A stretch of DNA of 64,000 nucleotides, taken from assembly GCF_002979975.1 (NCBI RefSeq), contig NZ_PCQD01000002.1, positions 124,001 through 188,000 of the forward strand. The letters are read 5' to 3'. Source of the DNA: Pseudomonas sp. MYb185 (GTDB taxonomy: Bacteria > Pseudomonadota > Gammaproteobacteria > Pseudomonadales > Pseudomonadaceae). Shown piece by piece: positions 18,844 to 27,958 of this stretch. Made by a program: the position numbers and the translations under genes. Numbering within the stretch: position 1 is the first letter of the stretch; each line of letters starts with the position of its first letter. The notes under the pieces were generated by a model. That model saw only the letters and a program-made list of their open reading frames with translations, had not been told where the DNA came from and did no database searches.

Positions 18844-20619
18844 CTAGCCTGCTCCAGTCCCCAGGAGCACTATCACCAGCGCCACCGCCAGCAGTAACGA
18901 GATACCCTGCCAGACCGCCACCGGATTGCGCTCCAGCAGCGGCACACCCTGCCCCACCAGGTTCCTGCTGCTGGGTTGGCAAAGCGCGAAGGTGAACTCC
19001 GAAAGCGCGGCGTAACGTTTGTTCGGGTCGGGCTGCAGCGCCTTCTTCAGCACCTCATCCAGCCACACCGGGAGATCCTGGCGGCAACTGGTCACACTGC
19101 GGTACTTCAACCGCAATTGCGCTGCGCGGGTAGTGGCCTTGGCCACATCGGTGCCGTAGGGAAGCCTGCCGGTGAGCATCTGGTAGGTCATCACTCCCAG
19201 CGCGAACAGGTCCGAACGGGAGCTGCCTGGGTAACCGAGAAAATACTCCGGTGCCGAGTATTGCAACGTACCCAGCAAGGGGGCTGCGCTGTCATCGAGT
19301 TCCATTTCATCGAGCCCGGCCACGTAGACGGAGCCGAAATCGATGATCCGGACCGTGCCGACACGATCGATCATGATGTTCTGTGGCCGCAGATCCTGGT
19401 GCAGCATGTCGAGCCGATGGAATGCCCTCAACCCCTTGGCGATCTGCTCGACGATATCGCGCACGGTCTGCAGGTCCGGCCTGGGATGATCGAGCATCCA
19501 CTGCTGTAGCGTCTGGCCCTCGACGAATTCGCTGACGGTATAGAGATGCCGCCGCGGGCGCCTCTGCGCGGCGGCCTTGAGCACATGCGGACTGTCAATC
19601 CGCCGGGCGACCCACTCCTCCAGCATCAGCCGCTCGAGGTAGGCACGATCCCCCCGCAGGTCGATGGATGGCACTTTCAACACCAGGGACTCGCCAGTGT
19701 CGTTGTCCGTGGCCAGATATACATGGCTGCGACTGCTGGCATGCAGCTCGCGCTCTATGGTGTAACCTTCGAACACCGTGCGACTTTCCAGTAGCGGCGC
19801 CGGCGGCAGGTCGGCGAGATGCTGGCTGAACTCGCCCGCCGTGGGTGCTGGCAGATCGTCCACGCGCACCAGCTGTACGGTCAGGTTGTCAGCGCTGCCC
19901 TGCTGCAGGGCGTGTTCAACGATCCGCTGCGCAGCACCATCCAGATCGTCAGCCTGCTCGGCAAGCAGGGAGCGGAGCGTCAGGGCGTCGATGAATTCAT
20001 GCACCCCGTCAGTGGCAAGGATGAAGATGTCGTCCTGCTCGATGCCAAGCGAGAGATGATCGATCTCCAGATGCGGGCCGATGCCCAGGGCCCGGGCCAG
20101 ATAGCTGATATCCGCTGACACCCGCAGCCGGTGATCGGTAGTCAGCTGTTCCAGATCCCTCCCGCGCAGACGATAGATCCGTGAGTCGCCCACATGAAAC
20201 AGATAGGCCGTCGCGGACTTGATGATCAGCGCGCTGAAGGTGCAGACATAACCGCGATCACTGTCATAGCGGTATTCGCTCTGGCGCGTCTGGGAGTACA
20301 GCCAGGAGTTGGTCGCCGCCAGTACCCGCTGGGCCGACTTGCGTACCGACCAGGCGTCCGGCGTACAGTAGTAGTCCGCCAGGAAGCCAGCCACCGCGGT
20401 CTGGCTGGCGATATGACTGACGGCACTGGTGCTGATGCCGTCGGCCAGTGCGACCACGATCCCCTTTGAACCCAGTTGGGGCTCCCGCGGAATACAGGCG
20501 CCATGGAAGTCCTGATTGAGCTCCTTGCGCCCCCGCTCCGAAGCCTGGCCGAGGGCGATACCCAGACGTCCTTGCAATGATGCCCGGGCGGAATCCGCCC
20601 GGGCCTGGCGCAGCTTCAT
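18844..20619 (-). CDS. Fused PP2C-type protein phosphatase / serine-threonine kinase, membrane-anchored
   Basis: 591 aa. Residues ~20-255 are a PP2C phosphatase with its metal-binding motifs: KELNQDFHG, VVALADGIS, HVGDSRIYRL, LATDGVHEF and SADNLTV. Residues ~285-555 are a Hanks-type kinase with Lys at about 313 (VLKVP), the catalytic loop HQDLRPQN near 406 (Asp kept, Arg in place of the second Lys) and DFG near 426. A single C-terminal membrane span (about 567-587) anchors it with the catalytic domains in the cytoplasm. It overlaps the nirC-type gene by 4 nt, so it belongs to the nitrite operon. I recall the same association in P. aeruginosa (PA1781-PA1783 region). Targets are unknown. Confidence 0.93.
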   Translation of the reverse strand: MKLRQARADSARASLQGRLGIALGQASERGRKELNQDFHGACIPREPQLGSKGIVVALADGISTSAVSHIASQTAVAGFLADYYCTPDAWSVRKSAQRVLAATNSWLYSQTRQSEYRYDSDRGYVCTFSALIIKSATAYLFHVGDSRIYRLRGRDLEQLTTDHRLRVSADISYLARALGIGPHLEIDHLSLGIEQDDIFILATDGVHEFIDALTLRSLLAEQADDLDGAAQRIVEHALQQGSADNLTVQLVRVDDLPAPTAGEFSQHLADLPPAPLLESRTVFEGYTIERELHASSRSHVYLATDNDTGESLVLKVPSIDLRGDRAYLERLMLEEWVARRIDSPHVLKAAAQRRPRRHLYTVSEFVEGQTLQQWMLDHPRPDLQTVRDIVEQIAKGLRAFHRLDMLHQDLRPQNIMIDRVGTVRIIDFGSVYVAGLDEMELDDSAAPLLGTLQYSAPEYFLGYPGSSRSDLFALGVMTYQMLTGRLPYGTDVAKATTRAAQLRLKYRSVTSCRQDLPVWLDEVLKKALQPDPNKRYAALSEFTFALCQPSSRNLVGQGVPLLERNPVAVWQGISLLLAVALVIVLLGTGAG

Positions 20620-21440
20620 GCCGGCTGGCGCAACTGGGCCCGCTTGGGCGCGGTCTTGATGTGCGTGGTATACAGGGTCAGCCCGGTGAATGCCAATCCA
20701 CCCACCAGGTTGCCCAGTGCGGTGGGGATCTCGTTCCAGATCATGTAGTCCATTACCGAGAAATCACCGCCCATGATCATGCCGAAGGGAAACAGGAACA
20801 TGTTCACCACCGAATGCTCGAACCCCATGTAGAAGAACAGCATGATCGGCATCCACATGGCAATCGCCTTGCCACCAACGGTGGTGGAGATCATCGCGCC
20901 CACTACCCCCATCGAGACCATCCAGTTGCACAGCATGCCCCGCAGGAAGATGGTCGCCCAGCCGGCCGCGCCGTATTCGGCATAGCCCAGGGTGCGGCTC
21001 TCACCGATATGTGAGATCTTCTCGCCCACCTCACCCGCATCGATGGAAAAGCCATAGGTAAAGACGAAGGCCATCATGAAAGCGACGGTCAGCGCGCCGG
21101 CAAAGTTGCCGAGGAACACCCAGCCCCAATTACGCAGGATCGTTGCCGGAGTCACTCCTGGGCGCCGATCGAGCAAGGCCAGCGGCGTCAGCATGAAGAC
21201 CCCGGTCAACAGATCGAAGCCCATGAGATACAACATGATGAACCCGACCGGGAACATTACCGCACCCAGCAAGGGAGAGCCGGTCTGTATGGTCACGGTG
21301 ATGGCGAACACCGCCGCCAAAGCCAGGATCGCCCCGGCCATGAAGGCCCTGATCAAGGTATCCCGGGTGGACATGAACAGCTTGGACTCGCCAGCGTCCA
21401 CCATTTTTGAGACAAACTCGGCCGGTACAAGATAGGACAT
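20616..21440 (-). CDS. Formate/nitrite transporter family channel (NirC type)
   Basis: 274 aa with six predicted membrane spans and the family signatures near the first half-helix and in the GGKAIAMWMPIMLFFYMGFEHSVVNMF region, which includes the conserved pore histidine. FNT pentamers move nitrite or formate across the inner membrane. Its place 22 nt after nirD argues for nitrite uptake or release during assimilation. The stop overlaps the phosphatase/kinase start. Confidence 0.93.
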   Translation of the reverse strand: MSYLVPAEFVSKMVDAGESKLFMSTRDTLIRAFMAGAILALAAVFAITVTIQTGSPLLGAVMFPVGFIMLYLMGFDLLTGVFMLTPLALLDRRPGVTPATILRNWGWVFLGNFAGALTVAFMMAFVFTYGFSIDAGEVGEKISHIGESRTLGYAEYGAAGWATIFLRGMLCNWMVSMGVVGAMISTTVGGKAIAMWMPIMLFFYMGFEHSVVNMFLFPFGMIMGGDFSVMDYMIWNEIPTALGNLVGGLAFTGLTLYTTHIKTAPKRAQLRQPA

Positions 21441-21462
21441 GGATGCTTTCCTTGTTGGGGGA

Positions 21463-21861
21463 TCAGTTGGCTGCGGCGTTGGTGCCGACTGCGAGAATCT
21501 CTACCTGGTCACCCTTGATACGGGCAGGCCAGACCTTGAGTGACTGCTCCGGCTGCTCCAGACAGTGTCCGTCCTCCAGCCGGAAGTGCTGCTTGTAGAG
21601 AGGTGAGGCAACCACCACCGCCCCGTTGAGCTGACCGACAATACCCCTGCCGATCACGTTGGCGCCGGACTGCGGATCACGATTATGGATCGCGTATACC
21701 TGCTCGCCACCTTGCGCCTGGGGCAGGTGGAAAAGCGCTATCTGAGCCCCGGCAAACCAGGCAACGACGCCGGAGTTGGCCACCAGGTCCTGGCGGCGGC
21801 ACAACGGCTGCCAACTGGCGGCGGGGTTCGATGTAACGGTGACGGCATTGGCCTGGCTCAT
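21463..21861 (-). CDS. nirD: Assimilatory nitrite reductase small subunit
   Basis: 132 aa with a Rieske-like fold lacking the cluster-binding Cys/His pairs, as is normal for NirD (QIALFHLPQ... and SPLYKQHFRLEDGHCL are family-typical). It partners NirB in NADH-dependent reduction of nitrite to ammonium in the cytoplasm. The start codon overlaps the nirB stop (TGATG), so translation is probably coupled. Confidence 0.96.
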   Translation of the reverse strand: MSQANAVTVTSNPAASWQPLCRRQDLVANSGVVAWFAGAQIALFHLPQAQGGEQVYAIHNRDPQSGANVIGRGIVGQLNGAVVVASPLYKQHFRLEDGHCLEQPEQSLKVWPARIKGDQVEILAVGTNAAAN

Positions 21862-24419
21862 CAGAGTACCTCCTCGGTGACGGGAATCAGTGTCAGTTCA
21901 GCATCGTTCGCCGGGCGACGTTGACCGCGCTCGGTGACAAAGCGGATATCGGGATCTGCACCTGCGCTATTGACGAAGGTGCGAAAACGCTTGAGTTTTT
22001 CCGGGTCCTGGATGGCGTTGGCCCATTCGCATTCATAGCGGTCGACCACCAGTTGCATCTGGGCTTCCAGCTCTGCTGCCAGCCCCAGACTGTCGTCGAT
22101 GATCACCTGACGCAGGTAGTCGAGCCCGCCGTCGAGGCTTTCCCGCCATACCGAGGTGCGCTGCAGGCGGTCGGCGGTGCGCACGTAGAACATCAGGAAG
22201 CGGTCGATGTAGCGCACCAGGGTCTGGTCATCCAGGTCGGTAGCGAACAGCTCGGCGTGACGCGGGCGCATGCCACCGTTACCGGCCACATACAGGTTCC
22301 AGCCCTTGTCGGTGGCGATCACGCCGATGTCCTTGCTCTGCGCCTCGGCACATTCACGGGTGCAGCCGGAGACGCCGAACTTGATCTTGTGCGGGGCGCG
22401 CAGTCCCTTGTAGCGGTTCTCCAGGCTCAGGGCCATGCCCACACTGTCCTGTACGCCGTAGCGGCACCAGGTGCTGCCGACGCAGGACTTCACCGTGCGC
22501 AGGGATTTGCCGTAGGCGTGGCCGGTTTCGAAACCAGCGGCGATCAGTTCACCCCAGATCGCCGGCAGTTCATGCAACTGGGCGCCGAACAGGTCGATGC
22601 GCTGGCCACCAGTGATCTTGGTGTACAGGTCGTACTTGCGCGCCACCTCACCCAGCACGATCAGCTTCTCGGGGGTGATCTCGCCGCCAGCGATGCGCGG
22701 CACCACCGAATAGGTGCCGTTCTTCTGCATGTTGGCCATGAAGGTATCGTTGGTATCCTGTAGCGGCACCAGCGACGGGGCCATGACCGGCTCGTTCCAG
22801 CAGGAGGCCAGGATCGAGCCCACCGCCGGCTTGCAGATATCGCAGCCGATGCTGCCCCGGCCATGCCGGGCCAGCAGATCCTCGAAGCGGGTGATGCCCT
22901 CGACCCGGACAATGCCATACAACTCCTGGCGGGTATGGGCAAAGTGTTCGCACAGGCTCTTGTCCACGGCGATGCCGCGGGCGCCAAGCTCATGCTCGAA
23001 TACCTGCTTGAGCAATGCGCTGCACCCACCGCAGCCGGTACCGGCCCGGGTGATCGCCTTCAAGGCCCCCAGTTCGGTCACCCCGTCCGCGACCTGACAG
23101 CACACCGCCCCCTTGCTGACGTTATGGCAGGAACAGATGATCGCCGCGTCCGGCAGCGCCTCGGCACCCAGTGCCGGCGTGCCGTCGGACTGCGGCAGAA
23201 TCAGGCTCGATGGGTCCTGCGGCAGCCGGATACCGTTCTGTGCGTACTGCAACAGCGTATCGTAGTAGCTGTTGTCACCGACCAGCACCGCGCCCAGCAC
23301 ATGCTTGCCGTCCGCCGACACCACCAGCCGCCGGTAGCTGGCGTTCAGCTCGTCGATGAAGCGGTAGCTGCGCGAGCCCGGCGTGGCACCCTGGGCATCC
23401 CCGATGGAACCGACATCCACCCCCAGCAACTTGAGCTTGGTGGACATGTCGGCACCGGTGAAGCTCTCGAACGACTGCCCGACCAACTGCGCGGCGACGC
23501 TGCGTGCCATGCGATAACCCGGCGCCACCAGGCCGAAGATGCTGCCATTCCAGCTGGCACATTCGCCGATGGCGTAGATATCCTCATCGCTGCTGCGGCA
23601 GTGATTGTCCACCACCACCCCACCCCGCTCGGCAATGTCCAGGCCGGCCTCCCGCGCCAGCACATCCTGCGGACGAATCCCGGCCGAGAACACCACCAGG
23701 TCGGTTTCCAGATGCTCGCCATCGGCGAACTGCATGCGCCAGCGGCAGCTCTCACCGGGCGTGATCGCCGTGGTCGCACGGGACAGATGCACCCCCACCC
23801 CCAGCGCCTCGATCTGCGCACGCAACGCAGCGCCGCCCTGGTCATCCAGTTGTACCGGCATCAGGCGTGGGGCGAACTCCACCACATGCGCCTGCAGTCC
23901 GAGGGACTTCAGCGCATTGGCCGCCTCCAGGCCGAGCAACCCACCGCCGACCACCACCCCGCAGCGCGCGCCCTCGGCGGCCTGGCGGATGGCATCCAGA
24001 TCCTCGAGGGTGCGGTAGACCAGCCGCGCCGTGCCTTCGGCACCGGCAATCGGTGGTACGAAGGGAAAGGAGCCGGTAGCCAGAACCAACTGGTCGTAGC
24101 GGGTGCGGCCCTCGGCGGTAACCACTTCCTTGCGTTCGCGGTCGATCTGCAGCACCGGCGTGCCCAGGTGCAGATGCAATCCCGACTGTTCATACAGCGC
24201 AGCGGAGCCCAGCGCCAGCGACTCGGCATCACGACCGGAAAAATACTCGGACAGGTGCACACGGTCATAGGCCCGCTGGCGCTCCTCGCCAAACACGTGG
24301 ATCTCATAGCGAGACAGAGCGCCCAGCTCAATCAGTTGCTCGACACAGTGATGACCGACCATACCATTGCCGATCACCACCAGTGTTGCGCTGCGGATCG
24401 ATGTGACGTTACCGCTCAT
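21861..24419 (-). CDS. nirB: Assimilatory NADH-nitrite reductase large subunit
   Basis: 852 aa from the ATG at 24419 with an AAGGGGA ribosome site. Domains in order: FAD/NAD-binding pyridine nucleotide oxidoreductase (VVIGNGMVGHHCVE, residues ~8-300), a BFD-type [2Fe-2S] domain (CSCHNV ... GTGCGGC about 425-465), and the sulfite/nitrite reductase domain binding siroheme and [4Fe-4S] (CVGSTWC near 646 and CTREC near 683). It makes ammonium from nitrite with NADH. Transcription almost certainly starts at the sigma-54 site 43 nt upstream. Confidence 0.97.
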   Translation of the reverse strand: MSGNVTSIRSATLVVIGNGMVGHHCVEQLIELGALSRYEIHVFGEERQRAYDRVHLSEYFSGRDAESLALGSAALYEQSGLHLHLGTPVLQIDRERKEVVTAEGRTRYDQLVLATGSFPFVPPIAGAEGTARLVYRTLEDLDAIRQAAEGARCGVVVGGGLLGLEAANALKSLGLQAHVVEFAPRLMPVQLDDQGGAALRAQIEALGVGVHLSRATTAITPGESCRWRMQFADGEHLETDLVVFSAGIRPQDVLAREAGLDIAERGGVVVDNHCRSSDEDIYAIGECASWNGSIFGLVAPGYRMARSVAAQLVGQSFESFTGADMSTKLKLLGVDVGSIGDAQGATPGSRSYRFIDELNASYRRLVVSADGKHVLGAVLVGDNSYYDTLLQYAQNGIRLPQDPSSLILPQSDGTPALGAEALPDAAIICSCHNVSKGAVCCQVADGVTELGALKAITRAGTGCGGCSALLKQVFEHELGARGIAVDKSLCEHFAHTRQELYGIVRVEGITRFEDLLARHGRGSIGCDICKPAVGSILASCWNEPVMAPSLVPLQDTNDTFMANMQKNGTYSVVPRIAGGEITPEKLIVLGEVARKYDLYTKITGGQRIDLFGAQLHELPAIWGELIAAGFETGHAYGKSLRTVKSCVGSTWCRYGVQDSVGMALSLENRYKGLRAPHKIKFGVSGCTRECAEAQSKDIGVIATDKGWNLYVAGNGGMRPRHAELFATDLDDQTLVRYIDRFLMFYVRTADRLQRTSVWRESLDGGLDYLRQVIIDDSLGLAAELEAQMQLVVDRYECEWANAIQDPEKLKRFRTFVNSAGADPDIRFVTERGQRRPANDAELTLIPVTEEVL

Positions 24420-24461
24420 ACTCTTCCCCTTGATAGTCCAGCTGACCAATAGCAGGGATAG

Positions 24462-24477
24462 AGCAAACGGCGTGCCA
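24462..24477 (-). promoter_or_regulatory. Sigma-54 (-24/-12) promoter of the nirBD operon
   Basis: On the minus strand TGGCACG-CCGT-TTGCT, an exact match to the sigma-54 consensus TGGCACG-N4-TTGCW. It puts the transcription start near 24450, about 30 nt before the nirB ATG. Sigma-54 promoters need an enhancer-binding activator; NtrC is the expected one for nitrite assimilation, which is inference. Confidence 0.88.
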
Positions 24478-24551
24478 GGTATGAGATCAAATCAACCAGG
24501 CACCACCAACTACCGGGCTTGACGCTCTGCAGCGATAACGACCGCGGGCAT

Positions 24552-24573
24552 GGTGGTGCAGTGCAGCACCACC
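24552..24573. promoter_or_regulatory. Palindrome upstream of the nirB sigma-54 promoter
   Basis: GGTGGTGC (24552-24559), a 6-nt centre, and GCACCACC (24566-24573) form a perfect hyphenated dyad. Its distance from the promoter suits an upstream activator site. The half-sites contain GGTGC and GCACC like NtrC sites but in the opposite arrangement, so the activator is uncertain. Confidence 0.45.
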
Positions 24574-24773
24574 CGATTGAACCACGACAGGGCAACCCGG
24601 CGGCCCAGGGAGCCTATTTTGGTGCGCCCGCCAGGCAATGAAGAAGGTCAAACCGGAACGGTGCCTCGCATCACATCGTCATTTTCGGTGCAGGCCGTGG
24701 ATGACGGTGCGAGGGTGACAAAGTGCCATTCGGACGGTGAAAAGACGGGGGCGAAGTCAGTGTCTCCGGCCAC

Positions 24774-24794
24774 CCGGCGCGACAAGCGCGCCGG
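24774..24794 (-). terminator. Hairpin after the mechanosensitive channel gene
   Basis: Perfect 8-bp stem CCGGCGCG / CGCGCCGG with a 5-nt loop, beginning 4 nt beyond the stop codon of the gene at 24799-27330. No T-run follows. Confidence 0.5.
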
Positions 24795-24798
24795 TTAT

Positions 24799-27330
24799 TC
24801 AGCTATCACCCGATGACGGGCTGGCCGCCTGAGATACCGGCATCAACGGCCGTTCACGCGGATCGGCAATAACGATACCCAACTGCCGGAAGCGTTCCAG
24901 CATACGCCGGTTGATCTCCCGCTGCACGCCCCAGCGGCCCTTGTCGATACAGCGCATCTGACCGGCCAGGGTGACCATGGAGCCATCCACCGCATCCACT
25001 CCCCAGATTTCCATATCCGCCAGAATATTCGCTGAGAAAGCCGGGTCCTTGCGCAGCTCTGCGCCAATGGCCCGGAGTTCGCTGATGGCCTGATTGATGT
25101 CGGTGTTATAGGCGACACTGATGCGCACAGCGGCGTTGCCGAGGCCCCGATGGGCATTGTTGACCGTGGTCACCGAGCTGAACGGTACGATATGCAGGGA
25201 ACCATCGCCGGCGCGCAGGCGCACGGTACGGATCGACAGGTTCTCCACGGTGCCCGACACGCCTGCCACCGTCACCGAGTCGCCGACCTGCATGGCATTC
25301 TCCATCAGCAGGAAGATCCCGGTAATGAAATCCTGTACCAGCTTCTGCGAACCGAAGCCGACGGCGACGCCGATGATACTGGCGCCGGCGATCAGGGGTG
25401 TGGTGTTGACGCCGATCTGGTTCAGCGTGGTCAGGCCGACGATCAGGGCGATCACCAGAAGCAGACCTGCGCGGAGCATCGGCAGCAGCGTATTGAGCCG
25501 CGCGGCACGCAACATATCGCCCTGCTCGCGCCAGCGGGTAATGCGCCGTTCGATGGAGGAGTTCGCCACTTGCCAGACCACCAGCGCGATCGCCACGGCG
25601 ATGACGATGGTGACGAAGGCGGAGGCCAGGCTGCTGCCAAAGGTCCCGGGCGCGAACCATTGCAGTGCATTCAGCCCCCAGGCCTCGAGCAGTGCCACTA
25701 CCGTTGCTACGGTAATCACCAGCGAGACCAGCCAGCGCAGCAGCGGATAGTACTGTTCGACAAGCTGGCTACGCAGGTTGGCATGGCTGGCCGGCCTGCG
25801 TTCATCCTGGTCCTCGGTAATGCCAGCCAGGCGGCCGAGGGCACCCAGTGCCAGTACCGCAGCCAAACGACCCAGCACGATGATGGCTGCGGAAATGCCG
25901 ATGAATTCGAGCAGTCTGGTAAATCCATCCTCGATGCGCAGCGCCCAGACTACCCAGACGCCCATGATCAAAACCGCCATCAGCAGCGGCCAGACACCGG
26001 CCAGCCAATGCCTCAGCGCGTGCACTGCGCCGTGACGGGTGGGCGGACCGGCAATCCACAGCGCCACTGGCTGGCGAAAACGGAATACCAGGAAGATCAG
26101 ATTCAAGTGAACCAATAAGGATGTGGTCTTGACGATCACCAGTTGGGCGGCTGGATCGGTGCCAAGAATGCCGAGTGCATTACCAATCGCCACACCAAAG
26201 GTGGCGAGGATGACCAGTCGGCGTGTCCATCGGTGTATCTGCTCTGCACCGACATCACCCACCTGGACGATACGCAGGCTGGCATCGGCTGGCGACAACA
26301 GCAGACGTACCACGGCCATGACCACACGGGTGATTACATAGGCGTAGATGAATTCGCGGGTAACCAGGTGGGTGCGCGCATCCAGCCCCGGCAGCAGTTG
26401 CAGGACCAGAGCCGCAATGCCGAAGAACAGCCCCAGCGGCAACAGGTCCAGCACGAAGCTGGCCAGGGCAAAGGGCAGTCGACGCAATGCCTTCAATTCG
26501 GATTCGACCGGGGCTGCGGCAGCCGGGGGCGGGACCGGTGATGCGGTACGTGCCGCAGCTGGATCGAGCCATTCCTCAGCGTCGGGCGCTGAATCCGCGC
26601 CGGAATCATGGGCTCCGACCTGCACCTCTTCCACATACTCAACACCGTCGCGCTGGGTCTGGACCAGCGCAGTGTTGCTGTCGAGCGGCCGCAGCGCAGC
26701 CTGGGCCGCGGGGTCGATGGCTTCCGGAACCGGCGCTGGAGCAACGACAGCTGGTGCCGGCACTCGCGATTCCGCCTGGTTGGCACTGGTCATCAGACTG
26801 ATCACGGATTTGCGCAGCAGACGGCGCAGCAGCCATTCCAGACACAACCCGGCACCAAAGACGATGGCCAGATCGATCAGCGTCTGCAGCAACAGCATGC
26901 GGCCCACTTCATTGAGAAAGGTGGTCTGGAACCAATAGGGTAGCTCGCCCGCCGCCTGGGCAATCCGCACCAGTTGCGCACGCAGCCCATCAGCCCAGTC
27001 GCCGACCTGATCCAAGGTGCGGGCGACCAGGCCGCCGGCCTCCAGGGGCACTATGGTGCTTAACGGCGACTCCTCTTCCACTGCGGATGTTTCATCATCA
27101 GCAGGCTCGACCGGTTGGGGGGTGTCGTCCGGTACCTCACTGGCAATGGCCTCCAGTGCCCGTACCACCTCGTCCCGCCGCTCATCGTCCTGCAGTGTAT
27201 CGAGCACTTGCCGCGCCTGCGTCGGGCTCAACTCTGTCTGGTCGACAGTCTGTGCGGATACCGCAGCAACCGGCATGAACAACAGAGCCAATAACAACGT
27301 AACAAACCCTGGCAGCTTCGTTCTCAGCAT
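24799..27330 (-). CDS. Large MscS-family mechanosensitive channel (YbiO-like)
   Basis: 843 aa. A signal peptide (about residues 1-26) is followed by a charged, probably periplasmic N-terminal region (30-130), many membrane spans (about 140-640), an acidic linker between early spans (about 190-275), and the conserved MscS pore and beta domain near residues 640-780 (PLIAGASIIGVAVGFGSQKLVQDFITG, with the LVQD and G/A-rich pore helix). MscS channels open under membrane tension on osmotic downshock. Length and layout resemble E. coli YbiO. It stands alone upstream of the nirB control region. Confidence 0.92.
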   Translation of the reverse strand: MLRTKLPGFVTLLLALLFMPVAAVSAQTVDQTELSPTQARQVLDTLQDDERRDEVVRALEAIASEVPDDTPQPVEPADDETSAVEEESPLSTIVPLEAGGLVARTLDQVGDWADGLRAQLVRIAQAAGELPYWFQTTFLNEVGRMLLLQTLIDLAIVFGAGLCLEWLLRRLLRKSVISLMTSANQAESRVPAPAVVAPAPVPEAIDPAAQAALRPLDSNTALVQTQRDGVEYVEEVQVGAHDSGADSAPDAEEWLDPAAARTASPVPPPAAAAPVESELKALRRLPFALASFVLDLLPLGLFFGIAALVLQLLPGLDARTHLVTREFIYAYVITRVVMAVVRLLLSPADASLRIVQVGDVGAEQIHRWTRRLVILATFGVAIGNALGILGTDPAAQLVIVKTTSLLVHLNLIFLVFRFRQPVALWIAGPPTRHGAVHALRHWLAGVWPLLMAVLIMGVWVVWALRIEDGFTRLLEFIGISAAIIVLGRLAAVLALGALGRLAGITEDQDERRPASHANLRSQLVEQYYPLLRWLVSLVITVATVVALLEAWGLNALQWFAPGTFGSSLASAFVTIVIAVAIALVVWQVANSSIERRITRWREQGDMLRAARLNTLLPMLRAGLLLVIALIVGLTTLNQIGVNTTPLIAGASIIGVAVGFGSQKLVQDFITGIFLLMENAMQVGDSVTVAGVSGTVENLSIRTVRLRAGDGSLHIVPFSSVTTVNNAHRGLGNAAVRISVAYNTDINQAISELRAIGAELRKDPAFSANILADMEIWGVDAVDGSMVTLAGQMRCIDKGRWGVQREINRRMLERFRQLGIVIADPRERPLMPVSQAASPSSGDS

Positions 27331-27448
27331 AGTGTCCGTCCAATTCCCCGTGGAGATGCCCGCTCAATATAAACATTGCCGGGCCTGCGGCCCAGCTGTT
27401 CATTATTCGAGCCCATGAATGCCGTTTGGGTTCATCTTTCGATAGTGG

Positions 27449-27958
27449 GTGAATGACTGTCGCAGAGAGATGCGCCAGAGAAGAGCTCGGCGATGGCGTT
27501 CCTATGTCTGTGCTGCAGGCGTAAGCCGGACGAGGATAAAAAAACCCAGCCGAGGCCGCCCGAAGGGTAGCCGCAACCGTCGCACGCTGGCCCGTGAGGC
27601 GCTGCAACAGGCGTACCCTGATGGGGAACTGGGATTCTGGGAAGCCGTCGCACAGCAGGCCGCTGATGGAGACTTGCAAGCCGCCGCCATGATTGGCGAC
27701 CGCCTATACCCGAAGCTGAAGCCGACCAACGAGCCGGTGGAGCTATCGGAAGCCCTAGACGGCAGCCCCGGCGAAGTGGCCCGCGCAATCATGTGAATGG
27801 CTGGTGCTGGAGAGCTGACAACAGATCAAGCCAGGGAGCTGCTATCCACGCTGGCGGACATGTGCAAGATCGTTGAGGCAACCGAGCTTGAGCAGCGTAT
27901 TGAGGAGCTGGAGGCGATCCATGAGCAAGTCCCGGTGAAGATAGCAGCGATTACATGA
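27449..27958 (+). pseudogene. Phage small-terminase-like gene interrupted by an in-frame TGA
   Basis: The first open part (to 27796) encodes a basic GRPKGSRNRRTLAREAL segment followed by EAVAQQAADGDLQAAAMIGDRLYPKLKP, the style of phage small-terminase or related DNA-binding proteins. After ARAIM a TGA occurs at 27794-27796. In the same frame the sequence continues at an ATG (27797) for 53 residues: AGELTTDQARELLSTLADMC and then an acidic coil, ELEQRIEELEA. In phage proteins I remember, these two halves form one chain, so a nonsense change is likely. The ATGTGAATG context could still allow re-initiation. Conserved sequence starts near 27540, so the true start is unclear. No large-terminase gene follows. 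Confidence 0.55.

Larger units (their letters stand above)
24420..24798. other. Regulatory region upstream of nirB
   Basis: 379 bp between mscS-type gene and nirB. It contains the sigma-54 promoter (24462-24477), a hyphenated 22-bp palindrome (24552-24573) about 75 nt further upstream, and a hairpin (24774-24794) right after the channel gene. The remaining bases show no credible gene. Confidence 0.7.

Noticed and set aside
22863-24452. 529-codon frame antisense to nirB
   Set aside because: Shadow of nirB; His/Gln/Arg-rich low-complexity translation without a family.
24450-24600. Canonical NtrC binding site upstream of nirB
   Set aside because: Half-sites similar to NtrC are present but in the wrong relative orientation; reported only as a dyad.
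27401-27425. ATTCGAGCCCATG resembling part of the tRNA-Ser 3' end, a possible left attachment site
   Set aside because: Only about a dozen bases with mismatches; could be chance.
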